This document shows, in pieces, positions 1 through 6,999 of a stretch of 14,352 nucleotides of DNA; the first letter of the stretch is position 1, and every line of letters starts with the position of its first letter. The position numbers and the translations under genes are program-made. The DNA comes from JAQVXR01 sp050945755 (GTDB lineage: Bacteria > Bacillota > Dehalobacteriia > Dehalobacteriales > Dehalobacteriaceae). The DNA lies in contig JBMNTN010000052.1 in the NCBI GenBank assembly GCA_050945755.1, forward strand, positions 1 through 14,352, given 5' to 3'. The notes beneath the pieces were generated by a model. It was not told where the DNA came from. It saw nothing but the letters and a program-made list of their open reading frames with translations, and did not search any database.

Positions 1-579
1 GTATCCCTCAGGGTACGCAACTTTAATAGTAAAACGTTGAAGGTAAACGATGTAGAAGGAAACCCTGTGGAAATTGCCGCAGTGGTTGTGTTCAAAGTGG
101 TTGATTCCGCTAAAGCCGTTTTTGATGTGGATGATTACGAAAAGTTTGTTGAAATTCAAAGTGAGACAGCTCTCCGTCATGTTGCCACCCGATATCCTTA
201 TGATAGTTTTGAAGAAGGAGGCTATTCTTTAAGAGGAAATGCCGATGAAGTTGCCGCTGAGCTTGCCCGGGAATTACAGGAACGTCTTTCCGTAGCCGGT
301 GTTGAAGTGCTGGAAGCACGCCTTACCCACCTGGCTTACGCCACCGAAATTGCCAGTGCGATGCTCCAGAGACAACAGGCAACAGCTATCCTCGCCGCGC
401 GGCAGATCATTGTGGAAGGTGCGGTAGGTATGGCACAAATGGCCATTGCAAAACTGGATAAAGAAGGCGTAGTTGAACTGGATGAGGAAAGAAAAGTAGC
501 AATGATTAATAATTTGATGGTAGCCATCGTTTCAGACAGGGCAGCAACACCGGTGATCAATACCGGTAGCCTGTACTAA
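1..579 (+). CDS. SPFH/band-7 domain protein, 5' end outside the window
   Basis: The reading frame is open from base 1, so the gene starts before the window. The TTG at 37 is internal, because the twelve codons before it continue the domain (VSLRVRNFNS). The visible 192 residues cover the end of the SPFH (stomatin/prohibitin) domain, followed by a helical alanine- and glutamine-rich stretch (residues near AMLQRQQATAILAARQ) that in this family drives oligomerisation at membranes. The C-terminus ends in a short conserved-looking tail (INTGSLY). The N-terminal membrane anchor expected for the family would lie upstream. Members form membrane microdomain scaffolds; the exact role of this one is unknown. 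A small ribbon-helix-helix gene follows only 12 bases after the stop, suggesting co-transcription. Family assignment is by recognition of the domain and its helical tail. Confidence 0.88.
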   Translation, partial: VSLRVRNFNSKTLKVNDVEGNPVEIAAVVVFKVVDSAKAVFDVDDYEKFVEIQSETALRHVATRYPYDSFEEGGYSLRGNADEVAAELARELQERLSVAGVEVLEARLTHLAYATEIASAMLQRQQATAILAARQIIVEGAVGMAQMAIAKLDKEGVVELDEERKVAMINNLMVAIVSDRAATPVINTGSLY

Positions 580-591
580 ATATTGATTGCC

Positions 592-774
592 ATGACTGCC
601 AAAAAAAACTTTCCTTTAAGATTAAACCCTGAACTTTACGAAGTGCTGGAACGCTGGGCTGCTGATGAGTTCCGCAGTGTAAATGCTCAGATCGAATATA
701 TTCTCCGGACAGCTGCCTTCAAGTCCGGACGGCTTTCCAAAGACAAGGATATGAACGATAAATCTAAAGAGTAA
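592..774 (+). CDS. Small Arc-like ribbon-helix-helix protein
   Basis: This 60-residue protein has the pattern of an Arc/MetJ-type ribbon-helix-helix DNA-binding domain: a short beta strand (KNFPLRLNP), a first helix (ELYEVLERWAADE) and a second helix (SVNAQIEYILRTAA), then a charged tail (KDKDMNDKSKE). Such proteins bind DNA as dimers through the strand. The ATG at 592 is preferred; a TTG at 583 in frame would add three residues, and neither has a good Shine-Dalgarno sequence. Translation probably couples to the SPFH gene whose stop is 12 bases upstream. It could act as a local regulator or, despite its fold, in a membrane-associated role with the SPFH protein; no operator was identified. The stop codon lies at the start of a perfect inverted repeat. 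Confidence 0.75.
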   Translation: MTAKKNFPLRLNPELYEVLERWAADEFRSVNAQIEYILRTAAFKSGRLSKDKDMNDKSKE

Positions 775-810
775 CTTCAACCTGGGGTATCTTTGCTCCA
801 GGTTGAAGTT
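773..810 (+). repeat. Perfect 13-bp inverted repeat after the ribbon-helix-helix gene
   Basis: AACTTCAACCTGG (773-785) and its exact reverse complement (798-810) are separated by 12 bases. The left arm overlaps the stop codon of the ribbon-helix-helix gene. No T-run follows on either strand, so this is not a standard intrinsic terminator. It could protect the mRNA 3' end or be an operator for the dimeric DNA-binding protein just encoded. Confidence 0.7.
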
Positions 811-860
811 TACCTGAAAACTGCCATTCTCTAGTGAGGGAATTTAGTATTTGAAGTGGA

Positions 861-898
861 GCGTAAAAAATTAAATGCGCTATTTTGACATTCCGCAT
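861..898 (-). terminator. Possible weak terminator after pdp
   Basis: On the minus strand, a 5-bp ATGCG/CGCAT stem (898-894 and 879-875) with a 14-base loop is followed by a T-rich run (complement of 864-874). It lies 30 bases past the pdp stop and would be the only terminator for the xerD-deoB-pdp unit in the window. The short stem makes this a weak call. Confidence 0.3.
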
Positions 899-904
899 CA
901 TTAT

Positions 905-929
905 GGAGCTTTTTTGCTCCGGTTTTTTT
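905..929 (+). terminator. Intrinsic terminator for the SPFH/RHH unit
   Basis: A GGAGC/GCTCC stem (905-909 and 916-920) with a T-rich loop is followed by a run of seven T at 923-929 on the plus strand. It faces the convergent pdp gene, whose stop codon (928-930) lies inside the T-run. The stem is short, so efficiency is uncertain. Confidence 0.6.
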
Positions 930-2259
930 AACAAGGCCATTTTTCAAAACCACTTTCTTTCACAATACCATAAATTAACGGCACCTCTGGAGGAGGTGTT
1001 TCTTTGATTATGTAACTTTCCAAAACAATTTTTTTAACTTCATCCACCCGATCCTCATCATTGGCATGAATCATGGCCAGAGTATCACCTTCATCTACAT
1101 AATCGCCTCTCTTTTTATAACAAACAAGGCCTACCCCTGGGTCAATTGTCTCCTCCTTGGTATTTCTCCCTGCCCCCAGTTTCATTGCGGCCAGTCCCAA
1201 ATCGCGAGTTTTCATATTATTTATCCAACCCTTTGCCGGTGCTTGCACAGTAAAACGAAAATCTGCCTGGGGAAGCAGGTTTTCTGATTCTACAACACCT
1301 TTGCTGCCACCCTGGGCAGCGATAAATTCTCTGAATTTATCTAAAGCGGCACCGCTTGCTAATAGATTCTCGGCTAATTCCCGGCCATAGGAAAAGTCCG
1401 ATGCCTTCCCGGACAGGTAAAAAACCACTCCGGCCAAACTTTGACATAAATCAACCAAATCATCAGGCCCTTTTCCTTTTAAAGTATCAATCGCTTCTTT
1501 TACTTCCAGAGCATTTCCGATCGCATGGCCTAGTGGTTGTCCCATATTAGTAATTATTGCGGCCATCTTTTTACCCAGTCCCAGGCCGATTTTAACCATA
1601 GCATCAGCTAAATCCTTCGCCTGCTCCGCTGTTTTCATAAATGCGCCTGAACCATATTTCACATCCAACACAATTATATCAGCACCGGACGCAATTTTCT
1701 TCGACATAATACTAGAGGCAATTAACGGGACAGATTCGACAGTCGCTGTCACATCACGCAGAGCATAAAGCTTTTTATCCGCCGGTACCAGATCGGCAGT
1801 CTGCCCGGCAACTGCAATCCCAATTTTATTAACATTTTTTCGGAATTCATCGGGAGTGAGTTCTGTCCGAAACCCAGGAATCGATTCCAACTTATCCAAA
1901 GTACCTCCGGTATGTCCCAAACCCCGTCCAGAAATTTTTGCAATCTTTATCCCACCTGCTGCGATTAAAGGTGCCAGGACCAGCGTGGTTTTATCACCCA
2001 CCCCGCCAGTACTGTGCTTATCTGCTTTTACCCCCGTCAGAAAAGATAAATCAATTTTCTCTCCGGAATTAATCATCGCTTCTGTCAGATAAATCGTTTC
2101 CTCTTCTGTTAAACCCTGAAAATATATTGCCATCAAGAAAGCAGCTATCTGGTAATCTGGAATTAGTCCTTTAACGTAACCGTCAATCAAAAAATTCATC
2201 TCATTACGGTTCAATACCTCTCCATTTCTTTTTTTCTCAATAATTTCCGAACAGCGCAT
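928..2259 (-). CDS. pdp: Pyrimidine-nucleoside phosphorylase
   Basis: This cytosolic salvage enzyme splits uridine, thymidine or deoxyuridine with phosphate to give the base and (deoxy)ribose 1-phosphate. At 443 residues it has the family's usual length. The N-terminal helical domain precedes the phosphate-binding motif KHSTGGVGDK (81-90) and the family signature SGRGLGHTGGTLDKLE (110-125). The LYALRDVTATVESVPLIASS region and SIMSKKIASGAD supply the substrate-site residues, and the usual C-terminal alpha/beta domain follows. Whether it is pyrimidine-general (Pdp) or thymidine-specific (DeoA) cannot be decided from sequence alone; Pdp is usual in Firmicutes. Its ATG starts one base after the deoB stop, and its Shine-Dalgarno (GAGGTGA) lies in the last deoB codons, so the two are translationally coupled. 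DeoB uses its sugar-phosphate product. Confidence 0.95.
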   Translation of the reverse strand: MRCSEIIEKKRNGEVLNRNEMNFLIDGYVKGLIPDYQIAAFLMAIYFQGLTEEETIYLTEAMINSGEKIDLSFLTGVKADKHSTGGVGDKTTLVLAPLIAAGGIKIAKISGRGLGHTGGTLDKLESIPGFRTELTPDEFRKNVNKIGIAVAGQTADLVPADKKLYALRDVTATVESVPLIASSIMSKKIASGADIIVLDVKYGSGAFMKTAEQAKDLADAMVKIGLGLGKKMAAIITNMGQPLGHAIGNALEVKEAIDTLKGKGPDDLVDLCQSLAGVVFYLSGKASDFSYGRELAENLLASGAALDKFREFIAAQGGSKGVVESENLLPQADFRFTVQAPAKGWINNMKTRDLGLAAMKLGAGRNTKEETIDPGVGLVCYKKRGDYVDEGDTLAMIHANDEDRVDEVKKIVLESYIIKETPPPEVPLIYGIVKESGFEKWPC

Positions 2260-2260
2260 T

Positions 2261-3448
2261 CTAATTCACCTCAGCTTCCCTGATTAGTGCATCCAGCATA
2301 CTTGTTCCTGTCTGCAATGATCCTGCCTCCAGATAATCTACAACGGTTGCACCAACATCCGCAAAAGTTTTTCTTGTTCCCAGAGAAATTTTGTTTTTAA
2401 CTACCGGTCCGGTGATAAGTATGGGCACATATTCCCGCGAGTGGTCGGTACTCTCCGTTGTTGGGTCGGCCCCGTGATCTGCTGTAATTACCAACAAATC
2501 ATTTTCCCTGAGCCTTTCTGAATACCCAGGCAGACTTTTGTCAAATTCCTCTAAAGCCTGGGCATAACCTGTCGGATCATTGCGATGTCCATAAAGCATA
2601 TCGAAATCTACCAGGTTGGTAAAAATAAGACCTTCTTTTACAGAGTCCATTGCCTGATATGTCGCTTCAATTCCTTCCTTATTTCCTTTCGATTTGATTA
2701 CTCGGGTGATACCTTTACCGGTAAAAATATCATTTATTTTGCCTACAGCCACCACCTCTTTTCCCGAGTTTTTTATGATGTCAAGCATCGTTTCACCGGG
2801 AGGTGCCAATGAATAGTCATGTCGTCCTGCTGTACGGAAAAATTTTCCCGGTTCCCCGTCAAAGGGGCGGGCAATTACTCGGGCAACTGCATCTTTTCCG
2901 TTGAGCAGTTCCCGGGCAATCCGACACATATCGTATAATTTCTCCAAAGGAATCACCTTTTCATGGGCAGCAATTTGAAAAACGCTGTCGGCAGATGTAT
3001 ATACAATGGGGTAACCCGTCTTCATATGCTCTTCTCCGAGAATTTTAATAATTTCCGTTCCAGAGGCAGGAATATTCCCCAATACTTTTGTTCCAATTCT
3101 ACTTTCAAACTTTTTAATCAAAGCTGGTGGAAAGCCTTTTGGATAAGTAGGAAATGGTTGGGATAAGATAATTCCGGCTATCTCCCAGTGGCCTGTAGTA
3201 GTATCTTTCCCGCAGGACTGTTCTACCATCTTTCCATAAGCCCCTTGAGGTCTGTCCGCAGGAGGAACTCCCAATATTTCTCTAATGTTGCCTAAGCCTA
3301 ACCGCTGCAAGTTGGGCAAATTAAGGCCACCCACTGCCTGGGCAATGTTTGCCAGGGTATTGCATCCTTCATCACCATAGCAACAGGCATCGGGCAAAGC
3401 ACCACAGCCAACGCTATCCAACACAATTAAAATAACCCTCTTATTCAC
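2261..3448 (-). CDS. deoB: Phosphopentomutase
   Basis: This cytosolic enzyme interconverts (deoxy)ribose 1-phosphate and 5-phosphate, linking nucleoside breakdown to central metabolism. It belongs to the alkaline phosphatase superfamily and has the usual length (395 residues). Visible motifs are the N-terminal metal site LDSVGCGALPDA (10-21), the catalytic-threonine motif GKDTTTGHWE (80-89), FTNLVDFDMLYGHRND in the cap/core junction, and the C-terminal metal ligands ITADHGADPTT and DHSREYVPIL. The start is GTG at 3448, with Shine-Dalgarno AAGGAGA nine bases upstream. It lies 33 bases after xerD and one base before pdp. Bacillus has the same neighbours (xerD-drm-nucleoside phosphorylase), though there the phosphorylase is a purine enzyme. 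Confidence 0.96.
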   Translation of the reverse strand: MNKRVILIVLDSVGCGALPDACCYGDEGCNTLANIAQAVGGLNLPNLQRLGLGNIREILGVPPADRPQGAYGKMVEQSCGKDTTTGHWEIAGIILSQPFPTYPKGFPPALIKKFESRIGTKVLGNIPASGTEIIKILGEEHMKTGYPIVYTSADSVFQIAAHEKVIPLEKLYDMCRIARELLNGKDAVARVIARPFDGEPGKFFRTAGRHDYSLAPPGETMLDIIKNSGKEVVAVGKINDIFTGKGITRVIKSKGNKEGIEATYQAMDSVKEGLIFTNLVDFDMLYGHRNDPTGYAQALEEFDKSLPGYSERLRENDLLVITADHGADPTTESTDHSREYVPILITGPVVKNKISLGTRKTFADVGATVVDYLEAGSLQTGTSMLDALIREAEVN

Positions 3449-3481
3449 GTATTCTTCTCTCCTTCCGTCAGCCCAGACTCT

Positions 3482-4372
3482 TTATTTCGCTCTCGGGTGG
3501 CAGTTATCATACACATTTTTTAATCGACCCTTTGTCAGGTGAGTATATATTTGGGTAGTTGTAATGTCGGCATGTCCCAGCAGTTCCTGAACGGTACGCA
3601 AGTCTGCGCCATTTTCTAACATGTGGGTAGCTACGGAATGACGCAAGGTGTGAGGAGTGAGAATTGTTTCAATCCCTGCTCGACAAGCATATTCTTTTAG
3701 AATCTTCCAAAACCCCTGTCGGGTCAACCTCTTCCCGCGCCAGTTAACAAACAAAGCACTTTCTTTATTTTTCTTAACTAATTTAGCCCGGGATAAAACC
3801 AGATATTCATTAATAGCCTGTTCTGCAAAAGACCCAATCGGTACAATCCTTTCCTTGGACCCTTTTCCAAAACAACGCAGGTAGCCTAAATCTAAATTAA
3901 TATCCTGTAAATTTAAATTTATCAATTCGGAAACGCGCATTCCCGTGCCATAGAGTAACTCGAGCATTGCTTTATCCCTTCGCCCGACATCACTCAGCAC
4001 ATTAGGCTGCTTGAGAAGAAGTTCCGTTTCTTTTTGTGAAAGTACCCGGGGAATTACTTTCGCCAACTTTGGTGTTTCTAAATTTACTGTTGGGTCCTCA
4101 GTGATTACCTTTTCGGCTAAAAGAAAATGAAAAAAAGACTTGATCGCAGCCATATGCCGCGCAGATGTAGCCGTGGACTTGCCTTCTTTCTTTAATTTTA
4201 AAAGATAGCCAATTATATGATGTCTGGTAACACTATTAATATTGGAAATTGATTTAGTTTTTAAAAATGAAAAAAATGACTTTATATCAAGTTCGTAGCT
4301 GGAACAGGTATTTACTGCCAGCCCTTTTTCTACCGATAAATAATTAAGAAAATTTTCTAAAAAAGTTATCAC
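3482..4372 (-). CDS. xerD: Site-specific tyrosine recombinase XerD
   Basis: XerD acts with XerC at the dif site to resolve chromosome dimers at division. The protein is 296 residues from the chosen GTG start. An N-terminal SAM-like core-binding domain (about 1-85) precedes the catalytic domain, which keeps all expected residues: R146 (TGMRVSEL), K170 (GKGSKERIVPI), H241 and R244 (HTLRHSVATH), H267 (LLGHADITTTQ) and nucleophile Y276 (IYTH). GTG at 4372 is preferred because AAAGGA lies nine bases upstream and the protein then starts like other XerD proteins. A TTG at 4417 would add 15 untypical residues and overlap the candidate promoter. It leads the xerD-deoB-pdp unit. The location beside spoIIM and deoB supports a housekeeping XerD rather than a phage integrase. 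Confidence 0.94.
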   Translation of the reverse strand: MITFLENFLNYLSVEKGLAVNTCSSYELDIKSFFSFLKTKSISNINSVTRHHIIGYLLKLKKEGKSTATSARHMAAIKSFFHFLLAEKVITEDPTVNLETPKLAKVIPRVLSQKETELLLKQPNVLSDVGRRDKAMLELLYGTGMRVSELINLNLQDINLDLGYLRCFGKGSKERIVPIGSFAEQAINEYLVLSRAKLVKKNKESALFVNWRGKRLTRQGFWKILKEYACRAGIETILTPHTLRHSVATHMLENGADLRTVQELLGHADITTTQIYTHLTKGRLKNVYDNCHPRAK

Positions 4373-4398
4373 TGCACTCAATCCTTTATAAAATCTTA

Positions 4399-4428
4399 AA
4401 TATAGCATAATGCCCAACCGATAGGCAA
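4399..4428 (-). promoter_or_regulatory. Candidate sigma-A promoter for xerD-deoB-pdp
   Basis: On the minus strand TTGCCT (4428-4423) and TATATT (4404-4399) are 18 bases apart and match the sigma-A consensus at 4/6 and 5/6. The pair lies directly after the terminator of the upstream unit and about 27 bases before the xerD GTG, the right place for a separate promoter. Chance matches are common in AT-rich DNA. Confidence 0.4.
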
Positions 4429-4458
4429 AAAGAAAAAGCGCTTATCTCATAAGCACTT
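4426..4458 (-). terminator. Intrinsic terminator of the nudF-spoIIM unit
   Basis: On the minus strand AAGTGCTTAT (4458-4449) pairs with ATAAGCGCTT (4445-4436) over ten positions with one G-T pair and a three-base loop, followed by the T-rich run TTTTTCTTTTTGC. It lies about 100 bases past the small membrane protein gene and closes that unit before xerD. Confidence 0.85.
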
Positions 4459-4554
4459 GGAAAATTCCACATCAAAAGGTAAAAATCCTTTTTCGTTTTA
4501 ATCCAGACCTGTACTGACTAACCTATACTGAAAATATCTTAAAGAAATTATCGT

Positions 4555-4794
4555 TTACCTAAGAGTATCTACCACATATGTCCCAAAAGGGCTTTTCTCA
4601 TTTACCGGCATCTGTTCCACCCGCATCGGTTCCTCAAGAACCGGTTCCTTCTCAGCCCAGCGCTCCAGAGACCCTGCATCGGACAACACGATATATAATT
4701 TAGGAACCAATAAACCTAATAGCAGCAACAATAAAAAGACCTTTAAAACAAGGGAAACTTTTTCTTTTATCTGCGTAACAGTAATTAAAATCAC
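4555..4794 (-). CDS. Small single-pass membrane protein (possibly DUF4227/YqzK-like)
   Basis: This 79-residue protein has one hydrophobic segment (about residues 14-37, with a run of seven leucines broken by one residue), a short basic N-terminus (KEK) and an acidic, proline-containing tail (WAEKEPVLEEPMRVEQ). The charge pattern suggests N-in, with the tail outside. The start is GTG at 4794, with GGAGG seven bases upstream. It lies immediately upstream of xerD in transcription order. In Bacillus, a small membrane protein of similar layout (YqzK, DUF4227) sits between fur/spoIIM and xerD, and this may be its counterpart. That link rests on position and layout; the sequence itself is not clearly similar. 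Function unknown. Confidence 0.65.
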   Translation of the reverse strand: MILITVTQIKEKVSLVLKVFLLLLLLGLLVPKLYIVLSDAGSLERWAEKEPVLEEPMRVEQMPVNEKSPFGTYVVDTLR

Positions 4795-4859
4795 AGGGTT
4801 CCCTCCTTCCTTGTTAAATAATACGCTAATCTATATGCCGTTAATTTCGGTATTATACA

Positions 4860-4880
4860 AAAAGTTTTAACTCAACTTTT
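4860..4880 (-). terminator. Possible weak hairpin after the LysM gene
   Basis: AAAAGTT (4880-4874 on the minus strand) pairs with AACTTTT (4866-4860) and runs into a short T stretch. It is A/T-rich and includes the first base of the LysM stop codon region, so it would at most attenuate transcription into the small membrane protein gene. Confidence 0.25.
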
Positions 4881-5074
4881 CAATCTACGTTACTTTCAGG
4901 TAAACATATTTTGGACCCGATAAGTAAATTATCCGGATCAAGATTAGGATTAGCCTGCAATATTTCCTCAATGGAAAACCCTGTTTCCTGGGCAATAGCA
5001 AATATGGTATCACCAGGTTCTACTATCCAAAATATACCGCTCTGACAGTTAAGCGGAAGTTCATATGATACCAT
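4880..5074 (-). CDS. Small LysM-domain protein with a cysteine pair
   Basis: The 64-residue protein is almost entirely one LysM domain (about 14-58: FWIVEPGDTIFAIAQETG, then EILQANPNLDP and LLIGSKICLP). LysM binds N-acetylglucosamine-containing glycans such as peptidoglycan. No signal peptide or membrane segment is present, unusual for a wall binder unless it acts in the spore envelope or is exposed after mother-cell lysis. Two cysteines flank the domain (C10 and C57), a pattern recalled from LysM proteins of clostridial spore formers, and could form a disulfide. ATG at 5074 has AAAGGAGA eight bases upstream. It lies 18 bases after spoIIM, so expression with spoIIM is likely. A coat or cortex role is inferred from context. 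Confidence 0.85.
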   Translation of the reverse strand: MVSYELPLNCQSGIFWIVEPGDTIFAIAQETGFSIEEILQANPNLDPDNLLIGSKICLPESNVD

Positions 5075-5092
5075 TATCAGACTCTCCTTTCT

Positions 5093-5722
5093 TTAGGAAA
5101 AATAAAATAGCGCTTTTACTAATGACGGAGTGAAATAACCTTGTATCAAAGCTGCCATGGCAGCCAACAAACCGAAAACAGAAAAAACCAAGGTGTAACG
5201 GAGAAACCTTTTGGGTAGATCCATCTTTTTACCAATAAATTTTCCGCGAACTACGTACAGGGAAAAAGAAATTGAAGTAATTGCTGCAAGAATAGTCATC
5301 GGAACAGAGAGTAAATTTTGGGGTACCACTGTTAAAAAAACCACTAACAATCCCTGAAATGCTTTTTCCAGAATGAGAAACCCGGCTGTAAACCCAAGCA
5401 AAAATCCTTTCGTAAACGTCACCACCAATGTCAATGGGGCTCCAATTACAGTCAAACCCAAAAACCAAATGAAAAATAAAGTCTTTAAGTTAATTCCTAA
5501 AGCATGCTTTAATTCCAAACCGGAATCAAAAGTTGCAGCCGGTAAATAAGCGATATAACCGTCAATATAACCGGTTAACTCTTTTATCTGGGTTTCATTT
5601 AGTTTGTTAATTGAAATAATGCCAAAAATAAAGCCGCATAAAAAAATAGCGGGAACCACAATACACAAGGCCGCATTTTCATGCAGGTATCCTATCAAAA
5701 AAGCCTTTAATTTTCCCGCCAC
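5093..5722 (-). CDS. spoIIM: Stage II sporulation protein M
   Basis: SpoIIM is a mother-cell membrane protein that, with SpoIID and SpoIIP, forms the machine that thins septal peptidoglycan and drives engulfment of the forespore. The 209-residue protein fits the family in length and in its five or so hydrophobic segments (about 17-38, 77-105, 107-130, 135-158 and 176-195). The central stretch containing TKGFLLGF and VPQNLLSVP is characteristic of SpoIIM/DUF95 proteins. The start is GTG at 5722, with GGGGAG nine bases upstream. It sits 26 bases after the ComB-like gene, so it probably belongs to the nudF transcript, although a sporulation sigma promoter further upstream would be expected. The neighbouring LysM gene and xerD match the Bacillus neighbourhood. 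Confidence 0.93.
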   Translation of the reverse strand: MAGKLKAFLIGYLHENAALCIVVPAIFLCGFIFGIISINKLNETQIKELTGYIDGYIAYLPAATFDSGLELKHALGINLKTLFFIWFLGLTVIGAPLTLVVTFTKGFLLGFTAGFLILEKAFQGLLVVFLTVVPQNLLSVPMTILAAITSISFSLYVVRGKFIGKKMDLPKRFLRYTLVFSVFGLLAAMAALIQGYFTPSLVKALFYFS

Positions 5723-5748
5723 ACTAAACCGCTCCCCGGCCTTTATTC

Positions 5749-6453
5749 TTATTCATATTTATGTCTGACAGGATAATTTATGATTAAATCCTGGGACATC
5801 AACTCCTTAATAAAATCCCTTATATAGCAAGCAGCTAGAACATCTTCCAGAGATTGTGAACTTGCTGCCACCACGCTGATACCCGTTTTTTTCTTACGCG
5901 CTTCACAAAGAACTCTTTTGGCTCCCACTAAAGCCGGGACATGCCCTTTCATTTTCATTGTTCTGGCAATGGTTGCCGTTAATACCGTTCCTCCGGCATT
6001 ATATACGGCATCAAAAGCCACTCCGCCACTGCCGGTTACCGCGAGAACAACCCTTCCTTTGAAATTTGCCATTTTTACAGTGTCCGCCCCAAGGTTTGGG
6101 AGCACAAGAGGGTCAGCTGCTCCAGACTGTTGAACACCCCGGAAGGCAAGAGACGATGCAGTTATTCTATCCTTTTTACTTCCCACTCTAGGTTCCGCAA
6201 CCATAATTAATTCGGTACCCTTCTTCCGGGCAAGAATACCGGCATCATACCCAATTTTCTCCGGATTTAAAAATACAGGTGCTCTAGCTTGATCAGGACT
6301 AGCCCCGAAAACAGCAAGAGCACCTTCTTCTAATGCAGCTTCTATGGTTGTGGACATGCTGATAACATCAACCACCACGACAATATAACCTTTCCTGGCA
6401 GCCTGTACGGCCCCGCTGGCATCACATGACATCTCTACAGAGAAATCCCTCAT
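5749..6453 (-). CDS. ComB-like (2-phosphosulfolactate phosphatase family) protein
   Basis: This 234-residue protein resembles the ComB family: VVVVDVISMSTTIEAALEEGA (25-45) corresponds to the family's early aspartate motif, VAEPRVG (85-91) to the acidic/glycine segment, and VVLAVTGSGGVAFDA (135-149) to its TTNGT-like loop. ComB hydrolyses 2-phosphosulfolactate in coenzyme M synthesis, but no other coenzyme M gene is present here, so the true substrate is probably different. The protein appears soluble. ATG at 6453 has GGAGG six bases upstream and lies inside the nudF reading frame: the genes overlap by 32 bases, indicating tight coupling. It precedes spoIIM by 26 bases. The name rests on visible motif correspondence, not on known activity. 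Confidence 0.65.
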   Translation of the reverse strand: MRDFSVEMSCDASGAVQAARKGYIVVVVDVISMSTTIEAALEEGALAVFGASPDQARAPVFLNPEKIGYDAGILARKKGTELIMVAEPRVGSKKDRITASSLAFRGVQQSGAADPLVLPNLGADTVKMANFKGRVVLAVTGSGGVAFDAVYNAGGTVLTATIARTMKMKGHVPALVGAKRVLCEARKKKTGISVVAASSQSLEDVLAACYIRDFIKELMSQDLIINYPVRHKYE

Positions 6454-6985
6454 CTTGATCCTCCAGAAGCAAAGCTAAAATTCCGCTAATACTTTTCGCA
6501 TCTTTGATCATTCCATTTTTAATCATATGCAGTGCTTCCTGAAGGGATACTTCCAGAGTTGTGATAAATTCATCATCATCACATTTAATTCTTGATTCCT
6601 GCAAATCCCTGGCAATGAAGATATGAATAATTTCATTGCTAAAACCAGGTGAGGTATAGCAAGAAAACTTAAACTCAAGTCTCCCAGATTTAAAACCGAT
6701 TTCTTCCTGAAGCTCTCTTTGAGCACAATCTGCCGGACGTTCTCCAGGATCAAGCTTGCCGGCCGGTATCTCGATTATTTCCTGATCCAACGCTTTCCGA
6801 AACTGTTTGACAAGAATAATTTTGTTATCATCCGATACAGGGACGATTCCTACCGCACCGGCATGCTCAACAACCTCCCGCACTGACTCCTTGCCATTTG
6901 GTAATTTTACTCTATCTATACGCAGGTTTACCACTTTCCCCTGAAAAAGATAATTAGTTTCCAAAGTTTTTTCGTACTTTTTCAA
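6422..6985 (-). CDS. nudF: NUDIX hydrolase, ADP-ribose pyrophosphatase type
   Basis: The 187-residue cytosolic enzyme probably cleaves ADP-ribose and related nucleoside diphosphate compounds to AMP and a sugar phosphate. The Nudix box is complete: G76, E82, R90-E91, E94-E95, G97 and F98 in the spacing GX5EX7REUXEEXGU. The preceding IEIPAGKLDPGE and the SPGFSNEIIHIFIA segment after the box are typical of the ADP-ribose pyrophosphatase subgroup. TTG at 6985 is chosen because GGAGGGG (6998-6992) lies six bases upstream; the earlier ATG (7003) and TTG (7018) lack such a site. Its 3' end overlaps the ComB-like gene by 32 bases. A divergent small mciZ-like ORF begins about 110 bases upstream, and a related arrangement is recalled from Bacillus. 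Confidence 0.92.
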   Translation of the reverse strand: MKKYEKTLETNYLFQGKVVNLRIDRVKLPNGKESVREVVEHAGAVGIVPVSDDNKIILVKQFRKALDQEIIEIPAGKLDPGERPADCAQRELQEEIGFKSGRLEFKFSCYTSPGFSNEIIHIFIARDLQESRIKCDDDEFITTLEVSLQEALHMIKNGMIKDAKSISGILALLLEDQDEGFLCRDVM

Positions 6986-6999
6986 AAGTTTCCCCTCCA

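Noticed and set aside
3657..3884. Plus-strand ORFs within xerD, deoB, pdp, spoIVB and others
   Set aside because: They lie antisense to strongly recognised genes, lack ribosome sites and have biased compositions typical of shadow frames.
3482..4372. Tyrosine recombinase as sign of an integrated element
   Set aside because: All neighbours are core genes in an order shared with Bacillus and the protein is XerD-like in length and motifs; no att-like repeats were seen.
4373..4417. Longer xerD start at TTG 4417 or ATG 4408
   Set aside because: It lacks a Shine-Dalgarno, overlaps the candidate promoter, and adds residues not typical of XerD. The GTG at 4372 has AAAGGA at good spacing.
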